Source of the DNA: RH-AL1 sp965198495 | Lineage (GTDB): Bacteria > Pseudomonadota > Alphaproteobacteria > Rhizobiales > Beijerinckiaceae | NCBI GenBank assembly: GCA_965198495.1 | Contig: CBDAPL010000001.1 | Span: forward strand, 1,488,001-1,552,000 | Reading direction: 5' to 3' | Length of the DNA stretch: 64,000 bases | Shown here: in pieces, positions 17,762 to 25,835 of the stretch | How positions within the stretch are numbered: position 1 is the first letter of the stretch | How the letters are laid out: each line of letters opens with the position of its first letter | Made by a program: the position numbers and the translations under genes | The notes under the pieces: generated by a model | What the model was told of the DNA's origin: nothing | What the model saw: only the letters and a program-made list of their open reading frames with translations | Databases searched by the model: none

Positions 17762-19567
17762 TCAGACGACGACGAAAGCGGCGACGACCGCGGCGAAGCC
17801 GAACACGATCCAGGCAATGTAGTCGTTGATCAAGCCGCTGTGCAACGTCTCCAGTGTCTTGAAGATCGGCCCGAAGATGCCGCGCGTCGAGCGTTTCGCC
17901 AGCATCGGCAGTTCCTCGCGGAACAAACCATAGGCGGCGATGAGGATCGAGCCGGCGACGGAGGCCCACATCAGCCAGAGATGCGGCGCCTTGGTGAGGA
18001 GAGTCTCGGGTGCCACCGGCTTGGCTGCCGCGAGCCCGAGCAGGGCGGCGCCATCGGGATGGAAGAACGAGCCGATCGCCGTCGCCGCGTAGTGCCGGAT
18101 GAAATCGCCCGGCGCGAGCGCCAGCGCGATGAGGATGAAGGCCGGAGCCGCCATCACCCAGAACGGCCGATCGGCCTTCTCCTTTTCCTCCTCGGTCGGC
18201 GCGCCTTCCTCGCTGCCGGGATCGGGACCGAGACCGAGGAAGATGCGGCCCGTGGCGCGCAGGACGGCACCGCCGGTCATCATCGCGCCGAGCGCCAGCG
18301 CGTACATGACCCAGGCGCGGCCGCTCTCGGTCAGGCCGGCGTCGATGAGACGGAAGCCTTCGTCGGCGATGCCGAAGGGAAGGCCGCCGAGGACGAGGCC
18401 GCCGAGCCCCATCACGATGCCGGCCGGCCAGATGCCGTGCCTGCCTTCGCCGCGCAAATTGACCTCGTCGATGCTGGCGCGCGTCGCCAGCAGGATGCCG
18501 GCGACCATGAAGAGCGCGCCCTTCACCAGGCCGTGTCCGACGACGTAGACCAGCATGCCGGCGGTGCCTTCGTTCGTCAGCGCGGCGATGCCGGCCAGCA
18601 TGATCCCGCTGTGCGAGATCGTCGAGAAGGCGAGCATGCGCTTGACGTGTCGCTGCGTCAGCGCCATCAGGCCGCCGACGAGCGCGCCGAGCGCCGCGAC
18701 GGCGATGATGAACGTGTGCACGACACCGGTCACGTCGCCGTAGCCGGCGAAGACGGTCGCCATCAGCTTGGCGACGCCGAACAGCCCGATCGACACCATC
18801 CCGCCCGAGAAGATGATGCAGACCGGCGAGGGCGCGACCGCGTGCGCGTCGGCGAGCCAGAAGTGGAACGGCACCATCGCCGCCTTGATCAGCAGCGCGC
18901 AGACGACGAGGCAGAACGCCGCCTCGATGACCGGATCGCCGGGGGTCGCCGCGACATGCTGGGCCAGCGAGGAGAAATCGAGAGCGCCGGCCCGCGCATA
19001 GATCAGGCCGATGCCGGTCAGCATCAGGTAGCCGCCCAGACTGTTGGTGACGGTGAAGTTCAACGCCCCTCCGATCGCCGAACTCTCCAGCTTGTAGCCG
19101 GTCAGCGCGAAGGCGGTGACGCTCATGACCTCGAACCAGACGAAGAGGTTGAAGAGGTCGTGGGTCAGCGTGAAGCCGACCATCGCCGCCAGGAACAGAA
19201 GCATCAGCACCTGGAAGTGCGCGGCGATCTTCTCGAAATAGCCCCACGAGAAGGCGAAGCTCGACGCGAAGAGCAGGCAGACGAAGCTGGCGATGGTCGC
19301 GCTGGCGCGATCGGCCGAGAAGGCGATGCCGAGGGTGACGCCATGGCGTGGCGTCCATCCGCCGAACCATACCGTGATCGGCCCGTGACCGGCGCGTATG
19401 GCCAGCAGGGCGCAGGCGAGCCCGGCGATGACGGCGGTCAATGTCGCCACGCTGTCGGGCACATGCCGGGGCAGGAAATGGCCCAGCATCAGCAGGACGG
19501 CGGCGACAACCAGCGGCCCGGCGACAGGCAGCGGCAGGAGCACCAAGTCGGGAATGGCGTCGATCAT
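17762..19567 (-). CDS. mrpD: Mrp/Mbh-like antiporter subunit D (ND2/ND4/ND5-type membrane protein)
   Basis: A 601-residue polytopic protein of the proton-conducting antiporter family shared with complex I, with about 14 hydrophobic segments. Family landmarks include FNLFVWFEVMSVTAFALTGY near residue 120 with its conserved Glu, and PVIEAAFCLVVCALLIKAAM near residue 205 with the conserved Lys, followed by PFHFWLADAHAVAPSPVC. MALTQRHVKRMLAFSTISHS matches the next conserved block. It is the only antiporter-sized subunit of this operon: the large N-terminal domain of MrpA is absent. It is the last gene in the minus-strand operon. It likely moves Na+ or K+ against H+, and in Mbh-type systems may couple to a redox partner. 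Confidence 0.88.
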   Translation of the reverse strand: MIDAIPDLVLLPLPVAGPLVVAAVLLMLGHFLPRHVPDSVATLTAVIAGLACALLAIRAGHGPITVWFGGWTPRHGVTLGIAFSADRASATIASFVCLLFASSFAFSWGYFEKIAAHFQVLMLLFLAAMVGFTLTHDLFNLFVWFEVMSVTAFALTGYKLESSAIGGALNFTVTNSLGGYLMLTGIGLIYARAGALDFSSLAQHVAATPGDPVIEAAFCLVVCALLIKAAMVPFHFWLADAHAVAPSPVCIIFSGGMVSIGLFGVAKLMATVFAGYGDVTGVVHTFIIAVAALGALVGGLMALTQRHVKRMLAFSTISHSGIMLAGIAALTNEGTAGMLVYVVGHGLVKGALFMVAGILLATRASIDEVNLRGEGRHGIWPAGIVMGLGGLVLGGLPFGIADEGFRLIDAGLTESGRAWVMYALALGAMMTGGAVLRATGRIFLGLGPDPGSEEGAPTEEEKEKADRPFWVMAAPAFILIALALAPGDFIRHYAATAIGSFFHPDGAALLGLAAAKPVAPETLLTKAPHLWLMWASVAGSILIAAYGLFREELPMLAKRSTRGIFGPIFKTLETLHSGLINDYIAWIVFGFAAVVAAFVVV

Positions 19568-19625
19568 CGCGGCTTGTCCGCCCGCCGCGCGGCAAGGGGG
19601 AGGCTCGCACCCGCAAACGACGCCG

Positions 19626-19970
19626 TCATTTGCGCAGCGGCCGCAGCATGATCGGGTCGACGGTGCCCTTGCGCTTGTGCATCTGCAGGGTGAGCGCGAG
19701 CAGCAGGGCGGAGATCGTCGCGCCGACGACGATGTCGGTGAGCACGAGCGCCTGCACGACCGGATCGACGGCCGGGGTGCCGGGCGGATGATCGTAGAAG
19801 ATGGGCGCGCCGGCGTTCCACTTGTAGCCGATCGCCAGCAGCAAGACGTAGGTCGCCGATTGGCAGACCGAGAGGCAACCGATCAGGTGCACGTAGTTGC
19901 GGCTGGTGATGATTCCGTAGAGGCCGATGCCGAAGAGCCAGGCGGCGACGAGCCAGGGCAGCAGGCTCAT
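19626..19970 (-). CDS. mrpC: Mrp/Mbh-like antiporter subunit C (NuoK-like)
   Basis: A 114-residue membrane protein with three hydrophobic segments, related to NuoK. The opening LLPWLVAAWLFGIGLYGIIT and the following RNYVHLIGCLSVCQSATYVL fit MnhC/MrpC. Residues near 75-90 (VDPVVQALVLTDIVVGATIS) carry the conserved QALVLTDIVVG block. Its ATG at 19970 overlaps the stop of the preceding subunit gene at 19967 by four bases. It is expected to sit between subunits B and D in the membrane arm. Confidence 0.9.
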   Translation of the reverse strand: MSLLPWLVAAWLFGIGLYGIITSRNYVHLIGCLSVCQSATYVLLLAIGYKWNAGAPIFYDHPPGTPAVDPVVQALVLTDIVVGATISALLLALTLQMHKRKGTVDPIMLRPLRK

Positions 19971-20752
19971 GAATGTTCCTCTTCGCCGCCGGGTTCGGTG
20001 TCGCCCTTCTCGTAGCGGCGCGTCTCTTCCATGAATTCAAGGAAGACGATCGTGAAGCTGCCGGTGACGGCGAAGGCCACGCCGATGTTGTCGACGAACA
20101 TCGAGCCGCCCGACCAGGCGCTCTTCATCGTGCCGAACGGCAAGATGTTGGACATGAAGGGCCGGCCGAGGAACAGGGGCGCGAAGCCCATCAAGGCGAA
20201 CAGGAGGGCGCCGCCCGCCTCGCTCCAGTCGAGGGCTTGCGACGGCACGATCCGGCGCCAGCCAGGATAGGTCTCGGCGAGATAGGCCATGAGCAGGCTG
20301 GTCGCGACGATGACCCCGCCCTGAAAGCCGCCGCCCGGTGTCGTGGCGGCGTGGATGCAGACATAGATGCCGAACAGCATGATGAGGGGCGCGAGCACGC
20401 GGCTGACGAGCACGACGGCATCGGCGCGGTGCGGGATGGTGCGGCCCTCGACCATGCCGGGCGCGCGGGATTGGTCCTCGCCGCGCGAACCGCGCAGCAG
20501 CACCACCGTACCGGTGACGGCGGCGAGCAGCATGAACTCCTCGCCGAGCGTATCGAAGCCGCGATAGTCGAAGTTTACGGCCGTGACCGTGTTGGTGACC
20601 GTCCGCTCCTTGGGCGCCAGCGCGTTGATGGCGTCGCCGTAGGTCAGCGGATGCGCGCCGAAGGTCGGCATGTTGGCGGCGAGCTTGAACGCGGCGGGCA
20701 CCAGCACCAGCGCGGCGAGGATCATCAGGATCAGGCGGCCGCGACGGCTCAC
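19967..20752 (-). CDS. mrpB: Fused MbhE-like and MrpB-like antiporter subunit
   Basis: A 261-residue protein made of two parts. Residues 1-85 contain a hydrophobic N-terminus and the segment VNFDYRGFDTLGEEFMLLAA, typical of the MbhE-like domain normally found at the C-terminal end of MrpA. Residues about 110-250 are the MrpB fold with FGIYVCIHAATTPGGGFQGG and GFAPLFLGRPFMSNILPFG. The start is GTG at 20752 (GTGAGC), which overlaps the stop of the previous gene by four bases. The fusion, together with the separate MbhD-like gene just upstream, means the C-terminal domains of MrpA exist here as separate units without the large antiporter domain. Confidence 0.88.
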   Translation of the reverse strand: MSRRGRLILMILAALVLVPAAFKLAANMPTFGAHPLTYGDAINALAPKERTVTNTVTAVNFDYRGFDTLGEEFMLLAAVTGTVVLLRGSRGEDQSRAPGMVEGRTIPHRADAVVLVSRVLAPLIMLFGIYVCIHAATTPGGGFQGGVIVATSLLMAYLAETYPGWRRIVPSQALDWSEAGGALLFALMGFAPLFLGRPFMSNILPFGTMKSAWSGGSMFVDNIGVAFAVTGSFTIVFLEFMEETRRYEKGDTEPGGEEEHS

Positions 20753-21012
20753 GAGTCGTCGTTCCCCGGCTTGACGTCCTGCTTCATGCGCATGCTGGCC
20801 AGCGCCACCAGGAACAGGAGTGGCGTCGCCGCCGCGCCCACGGCGATCTCGGCGAACGCCACATCGGGGGCCTGCAGCGCCATGAAAAGCAATGTCAGCA
20901 CGAAGCCGTTGGCGGCAATGGCGAGAACCTGACGGCGCGGCTCGCGGGTGAGCACCACTCCGGTGCCGCCCAGCGCGACGAGCAGCAGCAGGAGCGCGAG
21001 CAGAACGCTCAC
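20749..21012 (-). CDS. MbhD-like (DUF4040) antiporter subunit
   Basis: An 87-residue membrane protein with three hydrophobic segments. The sequence ALQAPDVAFAEIAVGAA matches the conserved core of the hydrogenase-subunit MbhD / DUF4040 domain, in which the Glu is the key charged residue inside the membrane. In classical MrpA this domain is fused behind the antiporter domain; here it is a stand-alone protein. The start is GTG at 21012, overlapping the mrpG stop by four bases, and its own stop overlaps the next gene, so it is tightly coupled in the operon. Confidence 0.87.
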   Translation of the reverse strand: MSVLLALLLLLVALGGTGVVLTREPRRQVLAIAANGFVLTLLFMALQAPDVAFAEIAVGAAATPLLFLVALASMRMKQDVKPGNDDS

Positions 21013-21302
21013 GTGCGCTCCCCGACCTCGTCGCGCGTGAAGATCGCGCGGCCAACGGCCTGGTTCACCGCCGCCCCCGCGACCAGCGCCACGGCGAAGA
21101 GCAGCAGCAGCTTGAAGGCGCGGGTGGAAAAGCCGTCGGCGAGGAAGGCGGCCAGCACGATCGGCAGGCCGCAGCCGATCGTGACGAAGGCGACGCAATG
21201 CATGCGATCGAGCGCCGCCGTGAGGCGGGCGAAGCCGGCCGCCGCGATCCAGGCCGAGATGATGGCGATGGCGAGGAGGATGTCGACGACGATCGCGCTC
21301 AT
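21009..21302 (-). CDS. mrpG: Mrp/Mbh-like antiporter subunit G
   Basis: A 97-residue protein with three membrane segments (AIVVDILLAIAIISAWIAAA is the first). The block FARLTAALDRMHCVAFVTIG is a variant of the conserved MrpG motif in which an RMH sequence follows the first membrane helix. The ATG at 21302 overlaps the stop of mrpF by ATGA. An upstream start at 21365 would run through mrpF and is rejected. Small subunits E, F and G are needed for assembly of the antiporter complex in studied Mrp systems. Confidence 0.87.
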   Translation of the reverse strand: MSAIVVDILLAIAIISAWIAAAGFARLTAALDRMHCVAFVTIGCGLPIVLAAFLADGFSTRAFKLLLLFAVALVAGAAVNQAVGRAIFTRDEVGERT

Positions 21303-21550
21303 AGCCACCGCTCCATGAACATCGTGAAGAGGAGCGTGCCGGGGATCGAGACGAGCGTGAGGCATAACGCGAGATCGACGAACGAAGGCTGATCGAAGGC
21401 GAACGTCATCAGCGCGACGACGAGGGCCGACAGCGTGCTCGCGAGCTGCACCGCCGCGAGCCTGTTGTTCGCATCCCCACGCCAGGCGACGACGAGCGGG
21501 ACGGCGAGCGGCGGCAGCATCAGGATCACCGCGACGAGCCAGACATTCAT
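21299..21550 (-). CDS. mrpF: Mrp/Mbh-like antiporter subunit F
   Basis: An 83-residue protein with three membrane segments. RGDANNRLAAVQLASTLSAL resembles the RGPTxxDRVxAxD block of MrpF, though the canonical Asp after RV is not present. Length and position between mrpE and mrpG fit the family. Both ends overlap neighbouring genes by four bases (ATGA type), so translation is coupled. Confidence 0.85.
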   Translation of the reverse strand: MNVWLVAVILMLPPLAVPLVVAWRGDANNRLAAVQLASTLSALVVALMTFAFDQPSFVDLALCLTLVSIPGTLLFTMFMERWL

Positions 21551-22020
21551 GCCGGCCAGGCCGTGTCGCGCGAAGGCGGCTGCTCCGGCCAGCCGTGCAG
21601 CAGAAGCGCCTCGTCGCGCTCGCCGCGGATCACGAAGCTCGCCGGCGCCAGCGAGAGGCCGATGATCACCGCCGCGCGCCGGCCGCTCGAGAGGGCGTCG
21701 TCGCCGCCGGGCTCGAAGGGCTGTCGCACGAAACCGCCCTGCTGGCCGCTGGCACCCTGCAGCGCAACGGTGACGAGCCGCTTGCCAACCTTGTAGAACT
21801 CAAGAAACAGCGTGGCGAGGGGATGCAGGATCGCCTTGGCGGGAGGCGCCAAGCGGAAATGCCGCTTGGCCACCACGACGAGGGCGACCGAAAGCACGGT
21901 GGCCGCGGCGGCCGTGACGATGCCGGCGATCACCTCGACCGCGGTGACCTCGCCCGCGAAGAAAAGATAGCAGCCAAGCAGGACGAGGAAGAGGAGCGCG
22001 ACGCGCGGGTATGGTCCCAT
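21547..22020 (-). CDS. mrpE: Mrp/Mbh-like antiporter subunit E
   Basis: A 157-residue protein. Two N-terminal membrane segments (ALLFLVLLGCYLFFAG and a second Ala/Val-rich one) are followed by a soluble domain with SLAPASFVIRGERDEALLLH, which fits the MrpE C-terminal part (normally S-x-TPGT, here LAPAS). It is the first gene of the operon mrpE-F-G-MbhD-MbhE/B-C-D, on the minus strand. The ATG at 22020 (MGPYPR) is preferred; one at 22035 adds five residues. Confidence 0.85.
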   Translation of the reverse strand: MGPYPRVALLFLVLLGCYLFFAGEVTAVEVIAGIVTAAAATVLSVALVVVAKRHFRLAPPAKAILHPLATLFLEFYKVGKRLVTVALQGASGQQGGFVRQPFEPGGDDALSSGRRAAVIIGLSLAPASFVIRGERDEALLLHGWPEQPPSRDTAWPA

Positions 22021-22114
22021 GCAGGCACCCTGCACGATGCGCCAGCGAGCGCCAAGCGTCGGATGAACGCAGCAGAGAAGCTATCCACGGCCGCCTGCTC
22101 GATCCATGGTGTTT

Positions 22115-22852
22115 TCACTTCCGCGTGGCGGTGAAAGACAGGACCTCGCGCGTGTAATGCTCCTCCACTTCCGAGATGGGACGCTGCTTGGAGTCAAACA
22201 GCACGGCACGATGCTCGAACAGGATGAGCGGGATCTCCAGTTGTTCATCGGGACGGTCTTCCGCCGGCTGGCGCGTCTCCCATCCGGGCTTGAGCGGCTG
22301 CCACAGCACCTCGACGGCGAAGGTGCGGCGCGTCGGCGCCAGCGCGGCGACGGCCTTGCCGAACGGCGTGTCCGTCGTCTCCAGCAGTCGGTTCATGTCA
22401 GGGGTCAACCGCGACGGCACGTACCAGTTGTCGGCCTCCGATAGGACGTGGCCGCCGCACGCGAGTTTGACACGTCGATATTTGACAGGTTCGGCGGGCG
22501 CGACTTCGAGGTTGCGGCGCTGCTCGTCGCGCAAAGGCTTCTCGACACCCGGGACGAGCGTGGCGGTGATCGTGCGGCCGAGATCGTGATCGGCGCACCA
22601 GGCTTCGAGCGTGGCCGTGGCGCTGCGGCTCGCAAGGATCTCTGCGTTCAGCGTCTCCATCGACGCCGTGGCCTCGACGCGGGCCAGGAAGGTGTCGGGC
22701 AAGGGTGCGGCATTGCCGGGTCTCGTCGAAAGCACTCCGAAGCAGGTCAGTGCTCCCACGCAGAAGGCATTATGCCGCGCCTGTCGGCGGACGAGCGCCG
22801 CAATCTTGTGTCGGATGGCGTGGGTTCGATGTAACAGAACGTCAATTATCAT
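22115..22852 (-). CDS. Exported protein with a chorismate-lyase-like C-terminal half
   Basis: A 245-residue protein with a basic N-terminus and a hydrophobic segment (NAFCVGALTCFGVLST) followed by a likely signal cleavage before APLPDTF. The C-terminal half shows an order of motifs that recalls UbiC-like folds: WYVPSRLTPDMNRLLETTDT, a PFGKAV turn, and RRTFAVEVLW, ending in FEHRAVLFDSKQRPISEVEE. I infer a chorismate-lyase/UTRA-like alpha-beta fold, but the catalytic Arg and Glu of UbiC cannot be assigned with confidence and export argues against a role in ubiquinone synthesis. The ATG at 22852 lies 39 bases from the divergent lutA start, so the two genes share a very short promoter region. Function unknown. 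Confidence 0.7.
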   Translation of the reverse strand: MIIDVLLHRTHAIRHKIAALVRRQARHNAFCVGALTCFGVLSTRPGNAAPLPDTFLARVEATASMETLNAEILASRSATATLEAWCADHDLGRTITATLVPGVEKPLRDEQRRNLEVAPAEPVKYRRVKLACGGHVLSEADNWYVPSRLTPDMNRLLETTDTPFGKAVAALAPTRRTFAVEVLWQPLKPGWETRQPAEDRPDEQLEIPLILFEHRAVLFDSKQRPISEVEEHYTREVLSFTATRK

Positions 22853-22891
22853 GACCGCGCTTTGCGACGGCGTCGGAGATCTGGGAAGATC

Positions 22892-23635
22892 ATGCGAATC
22901 GGCCTCTTCATTCCCTGCTACATCGACGCCTTCTTTCCGGAAGTCGGCGTCGCCACGCTGGAGCTTCTGGAGCGGCTCGGCTGCGAAGTCGACTACCCCT
23001 TCGACCAGACGTGCTGCGGCCAGCCGATGGCCAACAGCGGCTGCCAGGCCGAGGCGGCGGCCGCCGAGCGGCTGTTCGTCGACAATTTCGCCGGCTACGA
23101 GCACGTGGTCTGCCCCTCCGGAAGCTGCGTGAACCACGTGCGCTCGAAGTTCACGGCGATCGCGCAGACCGAAAAGGTACGCGAGGTGCGCGCGCGAACC
23201 TTCGAGCTGGTCGAGTTCCTGCACGACATCCTGAAGGTCGAGGCTTTCCCCTGGGCGACGTTCCCGCACAAGGTCGGGCTGCATAACGGCTGCGGCTCGC
23301 TGCGCGGGCTCGGCCACGCGAGCGCCTCGGAGCTCAACGTGCCGTTCTTCTCCAAGCCGCTCGATCTGCTGGCCAAGGTGAAGGGCATCGAGTTCGTCCA
23401 GCCGGCGCGCCCCGACGAATGCTGCGGCTTCGGCGGGACCTTCTCGGTCTTCGAGGAGGCGGTGTCGGTCAAGACCGGCCAGGACAAGGTCATGGATCAC
23501 AAGCAGGCCGGGGCCGACTATATCGTGTCGGCCGACACGTCGTGCCTGATGCATCAGAAAGGCTGCGCCGAGCGGATGGGTACGCCGATGAAGTTCATCC
23601 ACATCGCGCAGGTTTTGAATGGAGCCAGCCAATGA
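22892..23635 (+). CDS. lutA: L-lactate utilisation protein LutA (CCG-domain Fe-S oxidoreductase)
   Basis: A 247-residue protein with two cysteine-rich CCG domains: the first has FIPCYIDAFFP and DQTCCGQPMANSG, the second CNHGCGSLRG-like GLHNGCGSLRGLG and DECCGFGGTFSV. These cysteines bind a non-cubane Fe-S cluster in the family. With LutB and LutC it forms a membrane-independent L-lactate oxidising complex that feeds electrons to quinone. Its stop overlaps the lutB start by ATGA (23632-23635). It is the first of three tightly linked genes; no LutR-type regulator is adjacent. Confidence 0.93.
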   Translation: MRIGLFIPCYIDAFFPEVGVATLELLERLGCEVDYPFDQTCCGQPMANSGCQAEAAAAERLFVDNFAGYEHVVCPSGSCVNHVRSKFTAIAQTEKVREVRARTFELVEFLHDILKVEAFPWATFPHKVGLHNGCGSLRGLGHASASELNVPFFSKPLDLLAKVKGIEFVQPARPDECCGFGGTFSVFEEAVSVKTGQDKVMDHKQAGADYIVSADTSCLMHQKGCAERMGTPMKFIHIAQVLNGASQ

Positions 23636-25254
23636 GCGATCTTCTTCACAAGGATATCGCCGCCGATGAGGATGGCTCGGAGCGCGGCCAGGGTGGGCGT
23701 CGCCTCCAGCACGCGGAGGGTACGTCCCGCCCCCTCAAGGCTAACCAGCGCGAGCCGCAACCCCGCGCCATGGCCACCAAGGACGGCAAGAGGGTCGACC
23801 ACGCCGAGGCGGCGAAGCGGTTCCTCGCCGCGCCGGAGCATTCGAAGTTTCATGACGAACGTTTGTGGGATCTGCGCGCGAAGCGCGACAGGCAGGCTTT
23901 CGCCATCGACGAGTGGGAAGAGCTGCGCGAGCTCGCCTCGAAGATCAAGGAGCACACGCTCACCAACCTCGATACCTACCTCGAGCGGTTCGAGGCGGCG
24001 GCGACGAAGAACGGGGTGACGGTGCACTGGGCCAAGGATGGTCTGGAGCACAACGAGATCGTGCTCGACATCCTGCGCTCGCACGACGCCAAGACGCTGA
24101 TCAAGTCGAAGTCGATGCTGACGGAAGAATGCGGGATGCGCGAGTATCTCAGCGAGCACGGCATCGAGATCACCGAGACGGACCTCGGCGAGCGCATCCA
24201 GCAGCTCGACAAGGAGGCGCCGAGCCACGTGGTGGTGCCCTCGGTCCACAAGCTGCGCTCCGACGTCGCCGAGGTCTTCGCGCGCACGCTCGGCACCGAC
24301 GCCGCCAACGACGATCCGCATTATCTCGCGGATAGCCAGCGGATGACGACGCGACCTCTCATCCTCACTGCCGACGCGGGCCTCACCGGCGGCAATTTCA
24401 TCGTCGCCGAGACCGGCGCGGTGGTCACCTGCACCAACGAGGGCAACGCGGATCTGTCCGCCAACACGCCGAAGCTGCATATCGTGAGCGTCGGCATCGA
24501 GAAGCTGGTGCCGCGCGTCAGCGATCTCGGTGTCTTCATCCGGCTGCTGTCGCGCAGCGCGCTCGGCTCGCCGATCACGCAGTACACGTCGCATTTCATG
24601 GCGCCGCGCCGGGGCGCCGCGATGCACGTCGTGCTCGTCGACAACGGCCGCTCCGCGCGCCTCGGCATGGAGCAGTTCTGGACCTCTCTCAAATGCATCC
24701 GCTGCGGCGCCTGCATGAACACCTGCCCGGTCTACCGCCGCTCCGGGGGGCTCTCCTACGGCTTCACCTATTCCGGCCCGATCGGTCTGGTGATCGACCC
24801 GACATTCGACAAGCACAAGTTCTCCAACCTGCCGTTCGCCTCGACGCTGAACGGCAGCTGCACCAACGTCTGCCCGACCAAGATCAACCTCCACGAGCAG
24901 ATCTACGCCTGGCGCGAGGTGATGGCGAAGACGCACGAGGTGCCGTTCGCCAAGAAGACCGCGATGGCGGCGGCCGGCGTCGTGCTCGGCAACCCGAAGC
25001 TCTACCGCGCGGCGATCGCGACGGCCGACAGCGCGCTCTACAACCTTCCCCGTTTCGCGACCTACAACCGTCTGAACGCCTGGGGCAAGGGCCGCGAGAA
25101 CCCGGACGCGGCGCGCCAGTCGTTTCATCTGTGGTGGGCCAAGAACCGGGCGGGGAAGAACCGGGCGGGGAACGCCCAGGGAGGCAAGGCCCAGATAGGC
25201 AAGGCCGCTGCAGGCCAGGCCAAAGCAGGCAAGGCCGAGGCAGGCGAGGCGTGA
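23632..25254 (+). CDS. lutB: Lactate utilisation Fe-S protein LutB with a repetitive C-terminal tail
   Basis: A 540-residue protein. The LUD domain (residues about 90-330, TLTNLDTYLERFEAAATKNG and VSVGIEKLVPRVSDL) is followed by two 4Fe-4S motifs, CIRCGACMNTCPVYRR and GSCTNVCPTKINLHEQ. A Lys/Gly/Ala-rich tail of about 35 residues, with a 15-base exact tandem repeat at 25141-25170, ends the protein; it has no counterpart I know in LutB. The first 46 residues are also low-complexity, and an ATG at 23770 would remove them, but the ATGA overlap with lutA and lack of a good ribosome-binding site at 23770 favour 23632. It transfers electrons within the Lut complex. Confidence 0.92.
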   Translation: MSDLLHKDIAADEDGSERGQGGRRLQHAEGTSRPLKANQREPQPRAMATKDGKRVDHAEAAKRFLAAPEHSKFHDERLWDLRAKRDRQAFAIDEWEELRELASKIKEHTLTNLDTYLERFEAAATKNGVTVHWAKDGLEHNEIVLDILRSHDAKTLIKSKSMLTEECGMREYLSEHGIEITETDLGERIQQLDKEAPSHVVVPSVHKLRSDVAEVFARTLGTDAANDDPHYLADSQRMTTRPLILTADAGLTGGNFIVAETGAVVTCTNEGNADLSANTPKLHIVSVGIEKLVPRVSDLGVFIRLLSRSALGSPITQYTSHFMAPRRGAAMHVVLVDNGRSARLGMEQFWTSLKCIRCGACMNTCPVYRRSGGLSYGFTYSGPIGLVIDPTFDKHKFSNLPFASTLNGSCTNVCPTKINLHEQIYAWREVMAKTHEVPFAKKTAMAAAGVVLGNPKLYRAAIATADSALYNLPRFATYNRLNAWGKGRENPDAARQSFHLWWAKNRAGKNRAGNAQGGKAQIGKAAAGQAKAGKAEAGEA

Positions 25255-25835
25255 GCAGCCGCGACGCCATCCTGGCGACGATCCGCGCCACGAAGCCGGC
25301 GCCGCTGCCGCGCCCCGACGTGCCGATGTTCGACGAAGGGCGCGGCGACGATCTCGTCGGCCGCTTCCTTGCCGCTTTGAAGGCAATGGGCGGGACGGTG
25401 CTCGACGGGTCGGCGGGCGACGCGATGGCGCCGGTGCGCGCGAAGCTCGTCGGCGCGGGCAAGGTCGTCTCCATGGTGCCGGAGATCCAAGGCAACCACG
25501 CGCTCGATCCCGCGCTGGCGCCGTCCGCGCTGGCCGACGTCGACATCGCGATCGTGCGCGCCGCCTTCGGCATCGCCGAGACCGGCTCCGTTGCGCTGAC
25601 CGAGCGCGAACTCGGCGTCAACACGCTCGGCTATCTCGCCCAGCATCTCGTCGTGCTGCTCGATCCGGCCGACATCGTCATCAACGTGCATCACGCTTAT
25701 CATCGGCCGGAGTTCGGCACCGCGCGCTACCTGGTGTTCCACACCGGCCCCTCGGCGACGGCGGACATCGAGGGTGTGCTGATCCATGGCGCCCAGGGCG
25801 TGCGCTCGCTGTCGGTCGTGCTCGCGCCGCGCTAG
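25251..25835 (+). CDS. lutC: Lactate utilisation protein LutC (LUD domain)
   Basis: A 194-residue LUD-domain protein starting at GTG 25251, which overlaps the lutB stop by GTGA. Conserved blocks include VDIAIVRAAFGIAETGSVAL and YRPEFGTARYLVFHTGPSAT-like HHAYHRPEFGTARYLVF, ending in a DIEGVLIHGAQG motif. It completes the lutABC operon. Its TAG stop shares the sequence CTAG (25832-25835) with the stop of the convergent PsiE-like gene. Confidence 0.92.
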   Translation: MSSRDAILATIRATKPAPLPRPDVPMFDEGRGDDLVGRFLAALKAMGGTVLDGSAGDAMAPVRAKLVGAGKVVSMVPEIQGNHALDPALAPSALADVDIAIVRAAFGIAETGSVALTERELGVNTLGYLAQHLVVLLDPADIVINVHHAYHRPEFGTARYLVFHTGPSATADIEGVLIHGAQGVRSLSVVLAPR

